Numbered from the stretch's first letter, positions 44,746 through 54,654 are shown. The stretch: 64,000 nt of DNA from Sphingomonas sp. Leaf32 (GCF_001421765.1 NZ_LMLA01000010.1:1-64000), one strand, 5' to 3'. Numbers and translations: made by a program. Notes: generated by a model from the letters alone, not told the origin.

Positions 44746-45030
44746 TCAGCCGGTCGCCGTCGCGGTGGCAGGTACGGGTTCGGCGACCGGCGCGGTTTCT
44801 GCCGCGGCGTCGGGGCGATGGCCCCACCGGACCAGCGACCAGGCGCGTTCGTGGAAATAGAATAGCAGGATCTTGGTAATGACCTCGGTCCCCGCGATCG
44901 CCCCGGCAAGCCTGGCGGACCCGGAAAAGAACAGGCCCAGCACGAAGGTGTCGATCGATCCGACGGTGCGCCACGACACGGCCTTCACGAAACTGCGCGG
45001 GTGGCTCTCAAGACCTTGGAACAGGAACAT
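44746..45030 (-). CDS. DUF2061 membrane protein
   Basis: In this 94-aa protein, SFVKAVSWRTVGSIDTFVLG, SGSARLAGAIAGTEVITKIL and LFYFHERAW match DUF2061, a two-helix inner-membrane protein often linked to sulfur-assimilation genes elsewhere. The tail is Ala/Pro-rich. Convergent with the HxlR gene, 6 bp apart. Confidence 0.8.
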   Translation of the reverse strand: MFLFQGLESHPRSFVKAVSWRTVGSIDTFVLGLFFSGSARLAGAIAGTEVITKILLFYFHERAWSLVRWGHRPDAAAETAPVAEPVPATATATG

Positions 45031-45132
45031 GGCGACGACTCCGCCCGCGCGGGATGCCGGGCGCCATGACGTGCGACACCGCCGCGCCGGTGCGTAGCGA
45101 GGAAAATCTGGGGCTGCGCAAGCAACACTTTG

Positions 45133-45531
45133 TCACAATAGCCGGATCAGCATCAGCAACAGGCCAACCATCGATACGCCCCATACGAGGCTGCGCAGAT
45201 AGGGCACCCCGAACAGATAGAGCGGGTGATAGACGATGCGCGCGGCGAACCACAGCAGTGCGCCGGTCGCGCCCAGCCCGCCGGTCCTGCCGCTGACGGC
45301 CAGCGCCAGCGCCAGCGCGATGAACGCGGGATAGGTTTCCTTGAAATTGTCGAGCGCGCGCTGGGCACGGCCGGACAGTGCCCCCTTGGGATGCTGGTCG
45401 CCGTCGCGCGGGCCGGCATTCCACCCGACGCCCAGTTCGCGCGTGGCCAGTTGCCCTTGCAGCAGGATCGCCACGACCAGCAGCACGACCGACCAGCCGA
45501 GCAGGGTGAGTTCGAGGGGAAGGTCGGTCAT
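45133..45531 (-). CDS. MAPEG-family membrane protein
   Basis: In this 132-aa protein there are four hydrophobic helices, with RAQRALDNFKETYPAFIALA and ARIVYHPLYLFGVPYLRSLV being the MAPEG (eicosanoid/glutathione metabolism) signature. The bacterial substrate is unknown. Confidence 0.8.
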   Translation of the reverse strand: MTDLPLELTLLGWSVVLLVVAILLQGQLATRELGVGWNAGPRDGDQHPKGALSGRAQRALDNFKETYPAFIALALALAVSGRTGGLGATGALLWFAARIVYHPLYLFGVPYLRSLVWGVSMVGLLLMLIRLL

Positions 45532-45600
45532 GGGCAGGCTCCGTCGGGGGGCGGGCGGTAAAGTGCCGGGCAGACCGGACGGTTCCGCCCCTCTCGCTTC

Positions 45601-45628
45601 GTCATTCCCGCCCGTGCGGGAATGACGA
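45601..45628. terminator. Perfect GC hairpin between MAPEG and alaC genes
   Basis: CGTCATTCCCGC and GCGGGAATGACG pair perfectly around CCGT. It lies downstream of alaC on the reverse strand and belongs to the REP-like ATTCCCGC family seen also near 54,525. No U-tract, so terminator activity is only likely. Confidence 0.55.
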
Positions 45629-45639
45629 TCATTGGCGGA

Positions 45640-46851
45640 TCAGCCCGCGTTCCGCCCGGCCGGCGTATTGACCCCCATCGACTGGAGATATTTCTTCACG
45701 TTGCGCGCCGCCTGGCGCAGTCGCTGTTCGTTCTCGACCATGGCGATGCGGACATAGCCCTCGCCATTCTCGCCGTAGCCGACGCCAGGGGCGACCGCGA
45801 CCTTCGCCTCGGTCAGCAACTGCTTCGAAAACTCCAGCGATCCGAGATGCGCGAGCGCCGGGGGCAGCGGCGCCCAGGCGAACATCGACGCGCGGGGGCT
45901 GGGAATGTCCCACCCGGCGCGCCCGAAGCTCTCGACCAGCACGTCGCGGCGCTTGTGATAGAGTTGGCGGTTCTTCTCGACGATGTCCTGCGGGCCGTTG
46001 AGCGCGGCGCACGCCGCCGCCTGGATCGGGGTGAAGGCACCGTAATCGAGATAGGATTTCACCCGCGTCATCGCCGCGATCAGCTTCTTGTTGCCGACGC
46101 CGAAGCCCATGCGCCATCCGGCCATCGAATAGGTCTTGCTGAGCGACGTGAACTCGATCGCGACGTCCTTCGCCCCCTTCACCTGCAGGATCGAGGGCGT
46201 CGGGCAGCCGTCATAATATAGCTCGGAATAGGCGAGGTCGGAGATGATCCACAGGCCATGTTCCTTCGCGAATGCCACGACGCGTTCGTAGAAGGCGAGA
46301 TCGACCACTTCGGCGGTCGGGTTCGACGGATATCCCATCACCAGCACGCTGGGGCGCGGCACGGTGAATGCCATCGCGCGTTCGAGGCTTTCGAAATAAT
46401 GTTCATCGGGCGTCGTCGGCACCGCGCGGATCGTCGCGCCGGCGATGATGAAGCCGAACATATGGATCGGATAGCTGGGATTGGGCGCGAGGATCACGTC
46501 CCCCGGCGCGGTGATCGCGGTCGCCAGGCTGGCCAGCCCCTCCTTCGACCCCATCGTCACCACGACCTCGGTTTCGGGATCGATGTCGACGCCGAAGCGG
46601 CGGCCGTAATAATTCGCCTGCGCTTTGCGCAGCCCGGGAATCCCACGCGACTGCGAATAGCCGTGCGCCGATGGCTTGCGCGCCACCTCGACCAGCTTTT
46701 CGATGACGTGATCCGGCGGCGGCAGGTCGGGATTGCCCATGCCCAGATCGATAATGTCCTCGCCCCCCGCTCGCGCCGCCGCCCGCATCGCATTGACTTC
46801 GGCGATGACATAGGGGGGCAGGCGCTTCATGCGGTAGAATTCGTCAGACAT
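45640..46851 (-). CDS. alaC: Alanine/diaminopimelate-type aminotransferase AlaC
   Basis: This 403-aa protein is a class I/II PLP enzyme. MKRLPPYVIAEVNAMRAAAR, GEDIIDLGMGNPDLP and HGYSQSRGIPGLRKA are close to E. coli AlaC. SLSKTYSMAGWRMGF holds the PLP-lysine, and SYPIHMFGFIIAGA and RIAMVEN (substrate Arg region) are in place. It transfers amino groups between glutamate and pyruvate. LL-DAP aminotransferase is an alternative annotation of the same family. Divergent from phaC across 75 bp. Confidence 0.85.
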   Translation of the reverse strand: MSDEFYRMKRLPPYVIAEVNAMRAAARAGGEDIIDLGMGNPDLPPPDHVIEKLVEVARKPSAHGYSQSRGIPGLRKAQANYYGRRFGVDIDPETEVVVTMGSKEGLASLATAITAPGDVILAPNPSYPIHMFGFIIAGATIRAVPTTPDEHYFESLERAMAFTVPRPSVLVMGYPSNPTAEVVDLAFYERVVAFAKEHGLWIISDLAYSELYYDGCPTPSILQVKGAKDVAIEFTSLSKTYSMAGWRMGFGVGNKKLIAAMTRVKSYLDYGAFTPIQAAACAALNGPQDIVEKNRQLYHKRRDVLVESFGRAGWDIPSPRASMFAWAPLPPALAHLGSLEFSKQLLTEAKVAVAPGVGYGENGEGYVRIAMVENEQRLRQAARNVKKYLQSMGVNTPAGRNAG

Positions 46852-46926
46852 TCTCGTTCCTTTCCGGGCCGTCCTTACGCTAGGAAGCAACTAACGGGTA
46901 GGCCCGCCTGCCCATGGGAGAAGAAA

Positions 46927-48666
46927 ATGACCGCCGAGTCGAATGCGCCGTCCGCCGCGCGCCTGTCCGCGCCGATGTCGCTGGAAGATTTGCAGCACTG
47001 GACGCAGATGCTGGGCCGGGCGCAGCAGATGATGCTGGAGCAGGGTATCGACCTGCTGGAGCGGACGCCGGCGATCCCCGATCCCACCGGCATCCTGAAG
47101 GCGCAGAGCGACTTCTGGACCGATACGATGAAGCTGTGGCAGCGCTTCCTCGATCCGGCGGGTGCCGCCCCGGCCGACGAGTCGCCCGAGCGCGCCCGCG
47201 ACAAACGGTTCAAGGCCAGGCAATGGCATGACGACCCGCTGTTTGCGTTCATCCGCCAGAGCTATTTCCTGGTCGCCGACCATATGCTGAAAAGCGTCGA
47301 TGCGCTGGATGGCGTGGAACCCAAGCAGAAGGAACAGCTTCGTTTCGCCACGCGCGGATTGATCGACGCGATGAGCCCGACCAATTTCCCCACCACCAAT
47401 CCGCTGGTGGTCGAAAAGATCATCGAGACGCGCGGCGAAAACCTGCTCAAGGGCTTGCAGAACATGCTGGCCGACATGGCCAAGGGGCAGATGACGCAGA
47501 GCGATACCAGCGCGTTCGAGCTGGGCCGCAACGTCGCGACCACGCCGGGCAAGGTCGTGAAGCGCACGCCGCTCTACGAACTGATCCACTATGCCCCGAC
47601 GACCGAGACGGTGGGCGCGATCCCGCTGCTGATCTTTCCGCCGTGGATCAACCGCTTCTACATCCTCGACCTGACACCGGAGAAGAGCTTCATCCGCTGG
47701 GCGGTGGAGCAGGGGCTGAGCGTGTTCGTCGTGTCGTGGAAGTCGGCGGATGCGTCGATGAAGGACGTGACGTGGGACGATTATGTCGTGCGCGGACAGG
47801 TCGATGCGATCGATACGGTGCGCGAGCTGCTGGGCGTCGAATCGGTCCATACCATCGGCTACTGCGTGGCCGGCACGACACTGGCTGCGACGCTGGCGCT
47901 GCTGGCGGCGCGGGGGGAAGCGGCGAAGGTCGCCACCGCCACCTTCTTCACCGCGCAGGTCGACTTTGCCGATGCCGGCGAATTGTCGCTGTTCGTCGAT
48001 GATGAACAGCTCAAGATGATCCGGCAGGTCGGCAAGGACGGCTATCTCGACGGTCGGTACATGGCCGCCACGTTCAACCTGTTGCGCGGGCGCGACCTGA
48101 TCTGGAATTACGTCACCAACAACTATCTGCTGGGCAACGACTATGCGCCGTTCGACCTGCTGCACTGGAACGCTGACGTCACCAACCTGCCGGCGAACTG
48201 GCATCTGGGTTATCTGACCGACCTGTACCGCGATAACCGGCTGGTGCAGGCCGGGTCGATGACCGTTGACGGTGTGCCGATCGACCTCTCCACCGTGAAA
48301 ACCCCTGCTTATATCCAGGCGGGGCGCGAGGACCATATCGCGCCGCCCGAAAGCGTGTGGAAGGTGACCGAACATTTCGCCGGGCCGCTGCGCTTCGTCC
48401 TTGCCGGGTCGGGGCATATCGCGGGCGTGGTGAACCCGCCTTCGGCCGGCAAATATCAATATTGGACCAACGACGCGCCGGCCGACTCGCTGGCCGCGTT
48501 CGTCGCGGGTGCTGCCGAAACCAAGGGCAGCTGGTGGCCGGACTGGCGCCGGTGGATCGCCGTGGCCGATGGCGCGACCGTTCCGGCAACCGGCGCGCGC
48601 GTGCCGGGTAGCGGCGACGCGCCGGCGCTGTGCGACGCACCAGGCGAGTATGTCCGAACACGCTAA
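46927..48666 (+). CDS. phaC: Class I poly(3-hydroxyalkanoate) synthase
   Basis: This 579-aa protein has GGGAGAAGAAA before its ATG; the upstream open frame is shadow over alaC. The N-terminal PhaC_N domain has SFIRWAVEQGLSVFVVSWKS. The lipase-like box GYCVAGT carries the catalytic Cys at about 313. Asp (AGREDHIAP, about 469) and His (GSGHIAGVVNPP, about 497) complete the triad. It polymerises hydroxyacyl-CoA into storage granules. A phasin gene follows. Confidence 0.93.
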   Translation: MTAESNAPSAARLSAPMSLEDLQHWTQMLGRAQQMMLEQGIDLLERTPAIPDPTGILKAQSDFWTDTMKLWQRFLDPAGAAPADESPERARDKRFKARQWHDDPLFAFIRQSYFLVADHMLKSVDALDGVEPKQKEQLRFATRGLIDAMSPTNFPTTNPLVVEKIIETRGENLLKGLQNMLADMAKGQMTQSDTSAFELGRNVATTPGKVVKRTPLYELIHYAPTTETVGAIPLLIFPPWINRFYILDLTPEKSFIRWAVEQGLSVFVVSWKSADASMKDVTWDDYVVRGQVDAIDTVRELLGVESVHTIGYCVAGTTLAATLALLAARGEAAKVATATFFTAQVDFADAGELSLFVDDEQLKMIRQVGKDGYLDGRYMAATFNLLRGRDLIWNYVTNNYLLGNDYAPFDLLHWNADVTNLPANWHLGYLTDLYRDNRLVQAGSMTVDGVPIDLSTVKTPAYIQAGREDHIAPPESVWKVTEHFAGPLRFVLAGSGHIAGVVNPPSAGKYQYWTNDAPADSLAAFVAGAAETKGSWWPDWRRWIAVADGATVPATGARVPGSGDAPALCDAPGEYVRTR

Positions 48667-48717
48667 GTACCGGTAAAAACGCGCAGCATATTTATGTTGC
48701 GCTGCACAAAATCCGTC

Positions 48718-48746
48718 TTGAAACGGTCACGGACTTTCGCTATTTG
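48718..48746 (+). promoter_or_regulatory. Putative phasin promoter
   Basis: TTGAAA (48,718-48,723) and TATTTG (48,741-48,746) are separated by 17 bp, 35 bp upstream of the phasin GTG. The GGAGAAG ribosome site follows. This suggests that the phasin can be expressed apart from phaC. Confidence 0.5.
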
Positions 48747-48780
48747 GTGCGTCGCAGCAGCAAGAGATGGAGAAGTCCGA

Positions 48781-49575
48781 GTGGCTACGAGAGGTCCGAA
48801 GACCGGCGCGCGCAAGCCCGCCAGTTCCCGTTCCACCCGCCCGGTCGCGACCGCTCCGGTGGAGGCTGCCGTGTCGGCGCCGGCCGCGCCGGTCGTCGAA
48901 CCGGTAAAGGCGGATGTACCGCCGGTGCCGTTCGTCGCCGAGCCAAAGGCTGGCCCAAGCGAATTGCCCTTCAAGGTTGAACTACCCGCCGTCGATCCCG
49001 CGCCCGTCGCGGAACCGGTGGCCAAGGCGGCGGAAGCCGTAGTCGAAACCGCGCACAACGCGGTCGAGGAAACCACCGCGGCGGTCGACACCGTGACCGC
49101 GCAAGTCGAGGAAAAGACCATGGACGTCACCAACGAAGCGACCGCCACCACCCAGAACGCCGCCAACAAGGCGCAGGCGATGATGGCCGACATGAACGAG
49201 AAGGCCAAGGCCGCCATGGAAAAGGGCGCCAAGGGCTTCGAGGAAATGAACGAGATGGCCAAGGGCAACATCGAAGCGATGGTCGAAGCCAGCCGCATCG
49301 CCGCCAAGGGCCTCGAATCGCTGGGCCAGGAAATGGCCGAATATGGCCGCAAGTCGTTCGAACACGCGACCACGACCGCCAAGACGCTGGCGTCGGTCAA
49401 GTCGCCGACCGAATTCATGAAGCTCCAGTCGGATTTCGTGCGTCAGTCGTTCGACTCGTTCGTCGCCGAAGCGTCGAAGACCACCGAAATGATGATCAAG
49501 CTGGCCGGCGACGCCGCGCAGCCGATCAGCAGCCGCGTCGCGGTTGCCGCCGACAAGGTAAAGACCGTCGCATAA
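48781..49575 (+). CDS. Phasin
   Basis: This 264-aa protein starts at GTG with GGAGAAG upstream. The first 90 residues are a Pro/Ala/Val-rich, probably disordered leader; a long helical region follows with the phasin_2 pattern (AKGFEEMNEMAKGNIEAMVE, AAKGLESLGQEMAEYGRKSF, TEFMKLQSDFVRQSFDSFVA). Phasins coat PHA granules and control their size. The placement after phaC supports the call. Confidence 0.88.
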   Translation: MATRGPKTGARKPASSRSTRPVATAPVEAAVSAPAAPVVEPVKADVPPVPFVAEPKAGPSELPFKVELPAVDPAPVAEPVAKAAEAVVETAHNAVEETTAAVDTVTAQVEEKTMDVTNEATATTQNAANKAQAMMADMNEKAKAAMEKGAKGFEEMNEMAKGNIEAMVEASRIAAKGLESLGQEMAEYGRKSFEHATTTAKTLASVKSPTEFMKLQSDFVRQSFDSFVAEASKTTEMMIKLAGDAAQPISSRVAVAADKVKTVA

Positions 49576-50361
49576 GCGACCGGTTCAGCCGAACGGACAG
49601 GGGGCGGTCGCGCAAGCGGCCGCCCCTTTCGTTGGTGGGCCGTTGCGCTGCCCGGCCGATCGCCATTCCGGTCCCGCAGCCGGACGGGGTCCGATCCATC
49701 GACCCTGAGCCGCAGATCTTCCCGGCGAAGGCTGGGGCCAATCGACTTCACCGGTCTATCGTCGCCCCGGACGTGTTCTGGGGTCCGCCGAGCCGCAATC
49801 GCGCTCGCTAGAGTTTGATCCACCTCGTTTGCACCATGCGTCATCCCAGCGAAGGCTGGGATCTTCCGGTTGCAGCGCGCAGCAGGAGCCGCTGGAGACC
49901 CCAACCTTCGCTGGGGTGACGTTTCCACATAGATGGATCAAACTCTAGGGCAGATCGACCAATCGATTCGCTGCACGCAGGGCTTCGTCCCATTACCGTC
50001 GTCACTCCCCAGCAGGCGGGCGTCGGCAGCTATCGGATTCCTGCCTGCGCGGGAAAGAAGAGCAGCATTCGCCAGCGCTGCGACGAGCTTGACAGCGAAA
50101 AGGTACCGCATGTTCGCGCGGAGGACGCAGCGGAGCCGAATGGGACGCGCAAGAGCCTACTTCCTTTCGTCCCGAGAAGAAAGGACCCGCGCCGCCTCGG
50201 GCGGGACATCTCCGCGCCCTCCGCGCCTCCGCGCGAACACCCGATCATTTTTCTTCGAAGTGGGTAAGCAGGGGCGCTGCATTGCAATGCGACGGCTACC
50301 CAAGCGTTAACCTCGACGCCCCCTTGCCCTACTGCCCGGCAATGCCATATTTTGGGGCGAC
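49576..50361. other. 786-bp intergenic region with repeat elements
   Basis: No convincing gene. It holds GC-rich palindromes just after the phasin (GGGGGCGGTCGC / GCGGCCGCCCC area), REP-like CGAAGGCTGGG arms at 49,721 and 49,850, the MITE-like element described separately, and the low-complexity TCCGCGCCCTCCGCGCCTCC at about 50,211. Weak ORFs here are products of the repeats. The clpS promoter must lie near its right end. Confidence 0.6.
49808..49948. mobile_element. MITE-like element with 15-bp terminal inverted repeats
   Basis: CTAGAGTTTGATCCA (49,808-49,822) and TGGATCAAACTCTAG (49,934-49,948) are exact reverse complements that bound 141 bp. Inside are GCGAAGGCTGGGATCTTCCG and a partial mirror copy. 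There is no coding capacity. Both ends carry CTAG. A short non-autonomous element is the simplest reading. Confidence 0.6.
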
Positions 50362-50712
50362 ATGTCTCGACAGCCCTGCATCCCGACGGCCGGTGACGAC
50401 CGCGACCATGACGACGACCACGCGACCGGCCTCGGCGTCGCCACCCAGACTCGCGTCAAGAAGCCGACGCCCTATCGCGTCCTGATGCTCAACGACGACT
50501 ATACGCCGATGGAGTTCGTCGTGCTGTGCTTGCAACGCTTCTTCCGCATGAACATGGAGGAGGCGACGCGGGTGATGCTGCACGTCCACCAGCGCGGCGT
50601 CGGCGTCTGCGGCGTTTTCACCTATGAGGTGGCCGAGACGAAGGTCGCGCAGGTGATGGACTTCGCCCGCCAGAATCAGCACCCGCTGCAATGCACGCTG
50701 GAGAAGGCGTGA
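50362..50712 (+). CDS. clpS: ClpS adaptor
   Basis: This 116-aa protein has a disordered acidic N-terminus, then [20 protein letters not shown] with the N-degron-binding Asn-Asp-Asp, and the helical part ending [20 protein letters not shown]. ClpS delivers N-end-rule substrates to ClpAP. No clpA is seen downstream in this window. Confidence 0.92.
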   Translation: MSRQPCIPTAGDDRDHDDDHATGLGVATQTRVKKPTPYRVLMLNDDYTPMEFVVLCLQRFFRMNMEEATRVMLHVHQRGVGVCGVFTYEVAETKVAQVMDFARQNQHPLQCTLEKA

Positions 50713-50713
50713 G

Positions 50714-51178
50714 GTGAAGCGCGGCGCGGCTTCTATGTGCGCGCTGCCACTGCTCCTGACCGCCTGCCAGCCCGATCCGCCGGACGATCCGGCAAGGCTC
50801 GCCGTGTTCGACACTGCCCCGCCACCGCCGGCACCCCCTGTCGATCCGCGCAGTCTGACGGCGATGACGCCCGCCGACATCCGGCGGGTCGCGATGTCCT
50901 GCCTGCAATCACCGCCTTACATGCCTGATGGCGGCCCAATGTGCCTGCGCCCCGACGGCAGCTGGATCGTCTATAGCGGCTGGGGCAATCCGCAGGGCCG
51001 CTACACGATCGTCGGCAATGAAGTCCGGGTGGAGGGAGGGATCGCTCGCGATGTGCAGCGGCTGGCCTTCTACCGCAGCGCCGATGGCCGCACCTACATG
51101 CGTGACCTCGGCTCACCCGAAGGACGGGCCTTCCCGTTCGAACCGTATAGCGAGGCGGATTTTCTGAACGGTCGCTGA
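50714..51178 (+). CDS. Putative lipoprotein, 154 aa
   Basis: A GTG 1 bp after the clpS stop opens a short signal sequence with lipobox LTAC (about residue 18), a Pro-rich linker, and a small beta domain (DGSWIVYSGWGNPQGRYTIV). Lipidation is inferred. Translational coupling to clpS is likely. No family recognised. Confidence 0.55.
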   Translation: MKRGAASMCALPLLLTACQPDPPDDPARLAVFDTAPPPPAPPVDPRSLTAMTPADIRRVAMSCLQSPPYMPDGGPMCLRPDGSWIVYSGWGNPQGRYTIVGNEVRVEGGIARDVQRLAFYRSADGRTYMRDLGSPEGRAFPFEPYSEADFLNGR

Positions 51179-51180
51179 TC

Positions 51181-51235
51181 CCCAAATCCTCCCCGGCACG
51201 GGGAGGGGGACCGGCCGCAGGCTGGTGGAGGGGGC
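51181..51235. repeat. REP-type palindrome
   Basis: CTCCCCGGCACGGGGAG followed by GGGGACCGGCCGCAGGCTGG is the characteristic sphingomonad/alphaproteobacterial intergenic palindrome. It lies between the lipoprotein gene and the DJ-1-like gene. Confidence 0.75.
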
Positions 51236-51317
51236 GGGCGGCATACCGAACGGATGCAGGGGCGGCGCGTCCGGCCGCCGATTGCACATCCGTCCGCACG
51301 CTCTACGATCGTTCCCC

Positions 51318-51935
51318 ATGCAGATCGCGGTCCTCACCTTCGACGGGTTCAACGAACTCGATTCGTTCATCGCGGCGGGCATCCTCAACCGGATGCGGCC
51401 GCAGGGCTGGAACGCGTGGATCACGTCGCCCACTGAAGAGGTGACGTCGATGAACGGCGTGACCGTCCGCCGCCAGCGCCCGATCGCCTTCGCGCAAGAG
51501 GCGGATGCGGTGCTGATCGGCAGCGGTATCGCCACGCGGGAGATCGCGACCGATGCTGCGCTGCTGGCGCAACTCGCGCTCGACCCGGCGCGCCAGCTGA
51601 TCGGCGCGCAATGTTCGGGCACGTTGCTGCTGGCAAAGCTGGGTCTGATCGGCGACCTGCCCGCCTGCACCGACCTGACGACGAAGCCGTGGGTGGTCGA
51701 GGCCGGGGTCGACGTGATCGATGCGCCGTTCGTGGCGCATGGCAATGTCGCGACCGCCGGCGGCTGCATGGCCTCGCAATATCTGGCCGCATGGATGATC
51801 GCGCGCGGTGCCTCGCTCGCCGACGCGGAGGCGGCGGTCCATTATGTCGCGCCGGTCGGTGAAAAGGTGACCTATGTCGACCGCGCGCTGGGCGTGATCG
51901 CACCGTTCGTCGCGGCGCAGGCGGTAGCGGCCTGA
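51318..51935 (+). CDS. DJ-1/PfpI-family protein
   Basis: In this 205-aa protein, VLTFDGFNELDSFIAAGILN opens the class I glutamine-amidotransferase-like fold. GAQCSGTLLLAKLGL has the nucleophile-elbow Cys. NVATAGGCMASQYLAAWMI closes the domain. Members include isonitrile hydratases and chaperone-like proteins. The substrate is unknown. Confidence 0.8.
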   Translation: MQIAVLTFDGFNELDSFIAAGILNRMRPQGWNAWITSPTEEVTSMNGVTVRRQRPIAFAQEADAVLIGSGIATREIATDAALLAQLALDPARQLIGAQCSGTLLLAKLGLIGDLPACTDLTTKPWVVEAGVDVIDAPFVAHGNVATAGGCMASQYLAAWMIARGASLADAEAAVHYVAPVGEKVTYVDRALGVIAPFVAAQAVAA

Positions 51936-51986
51936 TCGCGGCGGCGCCCCCTTGCGCGCGTGTCGCTACACACTAGAAGCTGCTCC

Positions 51987-53270
51987 ATGGATCGTATCGT
52001 CATTCGCGGCGGCAATCGCCTGTCGGGCCGCATCGTCATTTCCGGGGCCAAGAACGCGGCACTGACGCTGCTGCCTTGCGCGCTGCTGACCGAAGAACCG
52101 CTGACGCTGCGCAATCTGCCGCGCCTGGCGGATGTCGACAGCTTCGGCCATCTGCTCAACCAGTTCGGCGTGTCGACCACGATCGAGGGTTCGCACCCCA
52201 GCGAGTTCGGCCGGGTGATGACCATGCGCGGGCAGCGGCTGACCTCGACCATTGCTCCTTATGACATCGTGCGCAAGATGCGCGCCTCGATCCTGGTGCT
52301 GGGGCCGCTGGTCGCGCGCGCCGGTGAGGCGACGGTGTCGCTGCCCGGCGGCTGCGCGATCGGCAACCGCCCGATCGACCTCCACCTGAAGGCGCTCGAA
52401 GCACTGGGTGCCGAGATCGAACTGGCGGCGGGCTATGTGAAGGCGACGGCACCGGGCGGACGCCTGCCCGGCGGGCGCTACCGCTTCCCGGTGGTGTCGG
52501 TCGGCGCGACCGAGAATGCGGTGATGGCGGCGGTGCTGGCCAAGGGCACCAGCGTCCTCGAAAACGCGGCGCGCGAACCGGAAATCGTCGACCTGTGCCG
52601 CTGCCTCGTCGCGATGGGCGCGGTGATCGACGGCATCGGCAGCGATACGCTGACCATCGAGGGCCGCGACCGGCTGCATGGCGCGACCTATGCCGTCATG
52701 CCCGACCGGATCGAGGCGGGCAGCTATGCCTGTGCCGCCGCGATCACCGGGGGGGCGGTCGAACTGGCGAACGTCGTGCCCGGCGACATGCGCGCGACCA
52801 TCGACGCGCTGGTCGAAGCGGGCGTCGCGGTGCGTGAGGAAGCGACGTCGCTGTTCGTCGAGGCAAGTGGCCCGATCCGCCCGGTCAACCTGTCGACCGC
52901 GCCCTATCCGGGCTTCGCGACCGACATGCAGGCGCAGTTCATGGCGCTGCTGACCCGCGCCGACGGGGCCAGCGTCCTGACCGAGACGATCTTCGAGAAC
53001 CGCTACATGCACGTCCCCGAACTGGCGCGGATGGGGGCGGACATCACCGTCACCGGCCGGTCGGCGGTGGTGCGCGGCGTCGCCGGGCTGATCGGCGCGC
53101 CGGTGATGGCGACCGACCTGCGCGCGTCGATGAGCCTCATCATCGCCGGGCTGGCGGCGGAGGGGGAGACGTCGGTCAGCCGCGTCTATCACCTCGATCG
53201 CGGCTATGAACGGCTGGAGGAAAAGCTGCAGGCGGTAGGCGCCGACATCGAACGGCTGGGCGACGGCTGA
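51987..53270 (+). CDS. murA: UDP-GlcNAc 1-carboxyvinyltransferase MurA
   Basis: This 427-aa protein begins [20 protein letters not shown] then KNAAL, the EPT-fold substrate loop. [20 protein letters not shown] has the catalytic Cys (about 122) that fosfomycin alkylates. Later come [19 protein letters not shown] and the ending with Tyr and Arg. It makes the first committed step of peptidoglycan synthesis in the cytoplasm. Apparently a single gene with its own promoter. Confidence 0.95.
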   Translation: MDRIVIRGGNRLSGRIVISGAKNAALTLLPCALLTEEPLTLRNLPRLADVDSFGHLLNQFGVSTTIEGSHPSEFGRVMTMRGQRLTSTIAPYDIVRKMRASILVLGPLVARAGEATVSLPGGCAIGNRPIDLHLKALEALGAEIELAAGYVKATAPGGRLPGGRYRFPVVSVGATENAVMAAVLAKGTSVLENAAREPEIVDLCRCLVAMGAVIDGIGSDTLTIEGRDRLHGATYAVMPDRIEAGSYACAAAITGGAVELANVVPGDMRATIDALVEAGVAVREEATSLFVEASGPIRPVNLSTAPYPGFATDMQAQFMALLTRADGASVLTETIFENRYMHVPELARMGADITVTGRSAVVRGVAGLIGAPVMATDLRASMSLIIAGLAAEGETSVSRVYHLDRGYERLEEKLQAVGADIERLGDG

Positions 53271-53368
53271 CGCACCACGCTTGAACTGGCGCTTATTGTC
53301 GGACTATATCGTCCCCGACGGATCGGACGCGGCACGATAGGCCCGCCGGTCGCTTTGGGAGGGTGACG

Positions 53369-54508
53369 ATGAAACGGGCAATCTGGGCCGGCACGATGGT
53401 CGCGGCGCTGGCGCTGTGCGCAGGCGAAGCCGGTGCGGCGACGGCCAAACGGTTCAGCTTCGGCAAGCTGCCCGACGGGACGGCGGTCGAGGCAGTAACG
53501 CTGACCGGCAGCAACGGCGTCAGCGCGCGGATCATGACGCTGGGCGCCACGCTCCAGGCGTTCAACGCGCCCGATCGCAATGGCAAGGTCGCCGACGTGA
53601 CGCTCGGCTATGACGATGCCGCCAGCTATATCACCGCGCCCAATTACTGGGGGCAGACGATCGGCCGCTATGCCAACCGCATCGCCGGCGGCACGTTCAC
53701 GCTGGATGGGAAAGCGTATCAGCTGACCCGGAACGACAAGGCCAACTCGCTGCACGGCGGCACGGTCGGTTTCGACAAGCGGGTGTGGCGGATCGTGTCG
53801 GTCAAGAATGGCCCGATTGCCTCGGTCACGCTGGCGCTGAACAGCCCGAGTGGGGATCAGGGCTATCCCGGCACCCTCGACGTCACCGTCACCTACGCGC
53901 TGGACGATAAGGGCGCGCTGACGATCGATTTCGATGCGAAGAGCGATGCGCCGACCATCGTCAACCTGACCAACCACGCGCTGTTCGACATGGGCGGGGA
54001 AGGAAGCACGATCGGGACGATGAATCATCGCCTGACCATCCCCGCCAGCCGGTACACGCCGGTCAACGCCGCGCTGATCCCGACCGGGGAGCGTCGCGCG
54101 GTGAAGGGCACGGTGTTCGACTTCACCCGTGGCCGGATCGTCGGGCAGGATGTGCGCGACGGCCGCGATGCGCAGATCGTTGCCGGACGGGGGTACGACC
54201 ATAATTTCGTCCTCGACGCCGGCATCACCCGCGAACCGAAGCTGGCCGCCCGGCTGGAGGACCCCGCCTCGGGCCGGGTGCTGGAGGTGCTGACGACCGA
54301 ACCGGGCGTGCAATTCTACTCGGGCAATTTCCTCGACGGGACGCTGGTGGGCAAGCAGGGCCATGTGTACCGCATGGGCGACGGCATCGCGCTGGAACCA
54401 CAGAAATTCCCTGACACGCCCAACCAGCCGGCGTTCGGATCGGCACGGGTCGAGCCGGGCAAGCCGTACCATCACCGCATGGTCTACCGCGTGTCGGTGG
54501 CGCGGTAA
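53369..54508 (+). CDS. galM: Secreted aldose 1-epimerase
   Basis: This 379-aa protein has a signal peptide (AIWAGTMVAALALCAGEAGA) directing it to the periplasm. The galactose-mutarotase fold has YWGQTIGRYANRIAGG, NSLHGGTVGFDKRVW (catalytic His), NLTNHALFDMGG (second His) and GVQFYSGNFLDG; the general-base Glu is in ALEPQKFPDTPNQ. GGGAGG precedes the start. It interconverts sugar anomers. Confidence 0.9.
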   Translation: MKRAIWAGTMVAALALCAGEAGAATAKRFSFGKLPDGTAVEAVTLTGSNGVSARIMTLGATLQAFNAPDRNGKVADVTLGYDDAASYITAPNYWGQTIGRYANRIAGGTFTLDGKAYQLTRNDKANSLHGGTVGFDKRVWRIVSVKNGPIASVTLALNSPSGDQGYPGTLDVTVTYALDDKGALTIDFDAKSDAPTIVNLTNHALFDMGGEGSTIGTMNHRLTIPASRYTPVNAALIPTGERRAVKGTVFDFTRGRIVGQDVRDGRDAQIVAGRGYDHNFVLDAGITREPKLAARLEDPASGRVLEVLTTEPGVQFYSGNFLDGTLVGKQGHVYRMGDGIALEPQKFPDTPNQPAFGSARVEPGKPYHHRMVYRVSVAR

Positions 54509-54523
54509 TCGGACGAAGTGCGT

Positions 54524-54618
54524 TGTCATTCCCGCGCAGGCGGGAATCCATAGACACTAACGGTTCGAATCCATCAGCGACGATGGCGTATATGGATCCC
54601 CGCCTGCGTGGGGATGAC
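54524..54618. repeat. Pair of REP-like palindromes
   Basis: ATTCCCGCGCAGGCGGGAAT at about 54,527 and ATCCCCGCCTGCGTGGGGAT at about 54,596 form two short hairpins between convergent galM and the CDF gene. They probably limit read-through and are members of the family near 45,601. Confidence 0.7.
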
Positions 54619-54654
54619 GGTCACGGTGGTGGGGGTGGGTTCGCTTCTCCGCCC

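Noticed and set aside
49933..50310. Forward ORF of 125 codons in the phasin-clpS gap
   Set aside because: It is built from repeat sequence and low-complexity Arg/Ser stretches, without a ribosome site.
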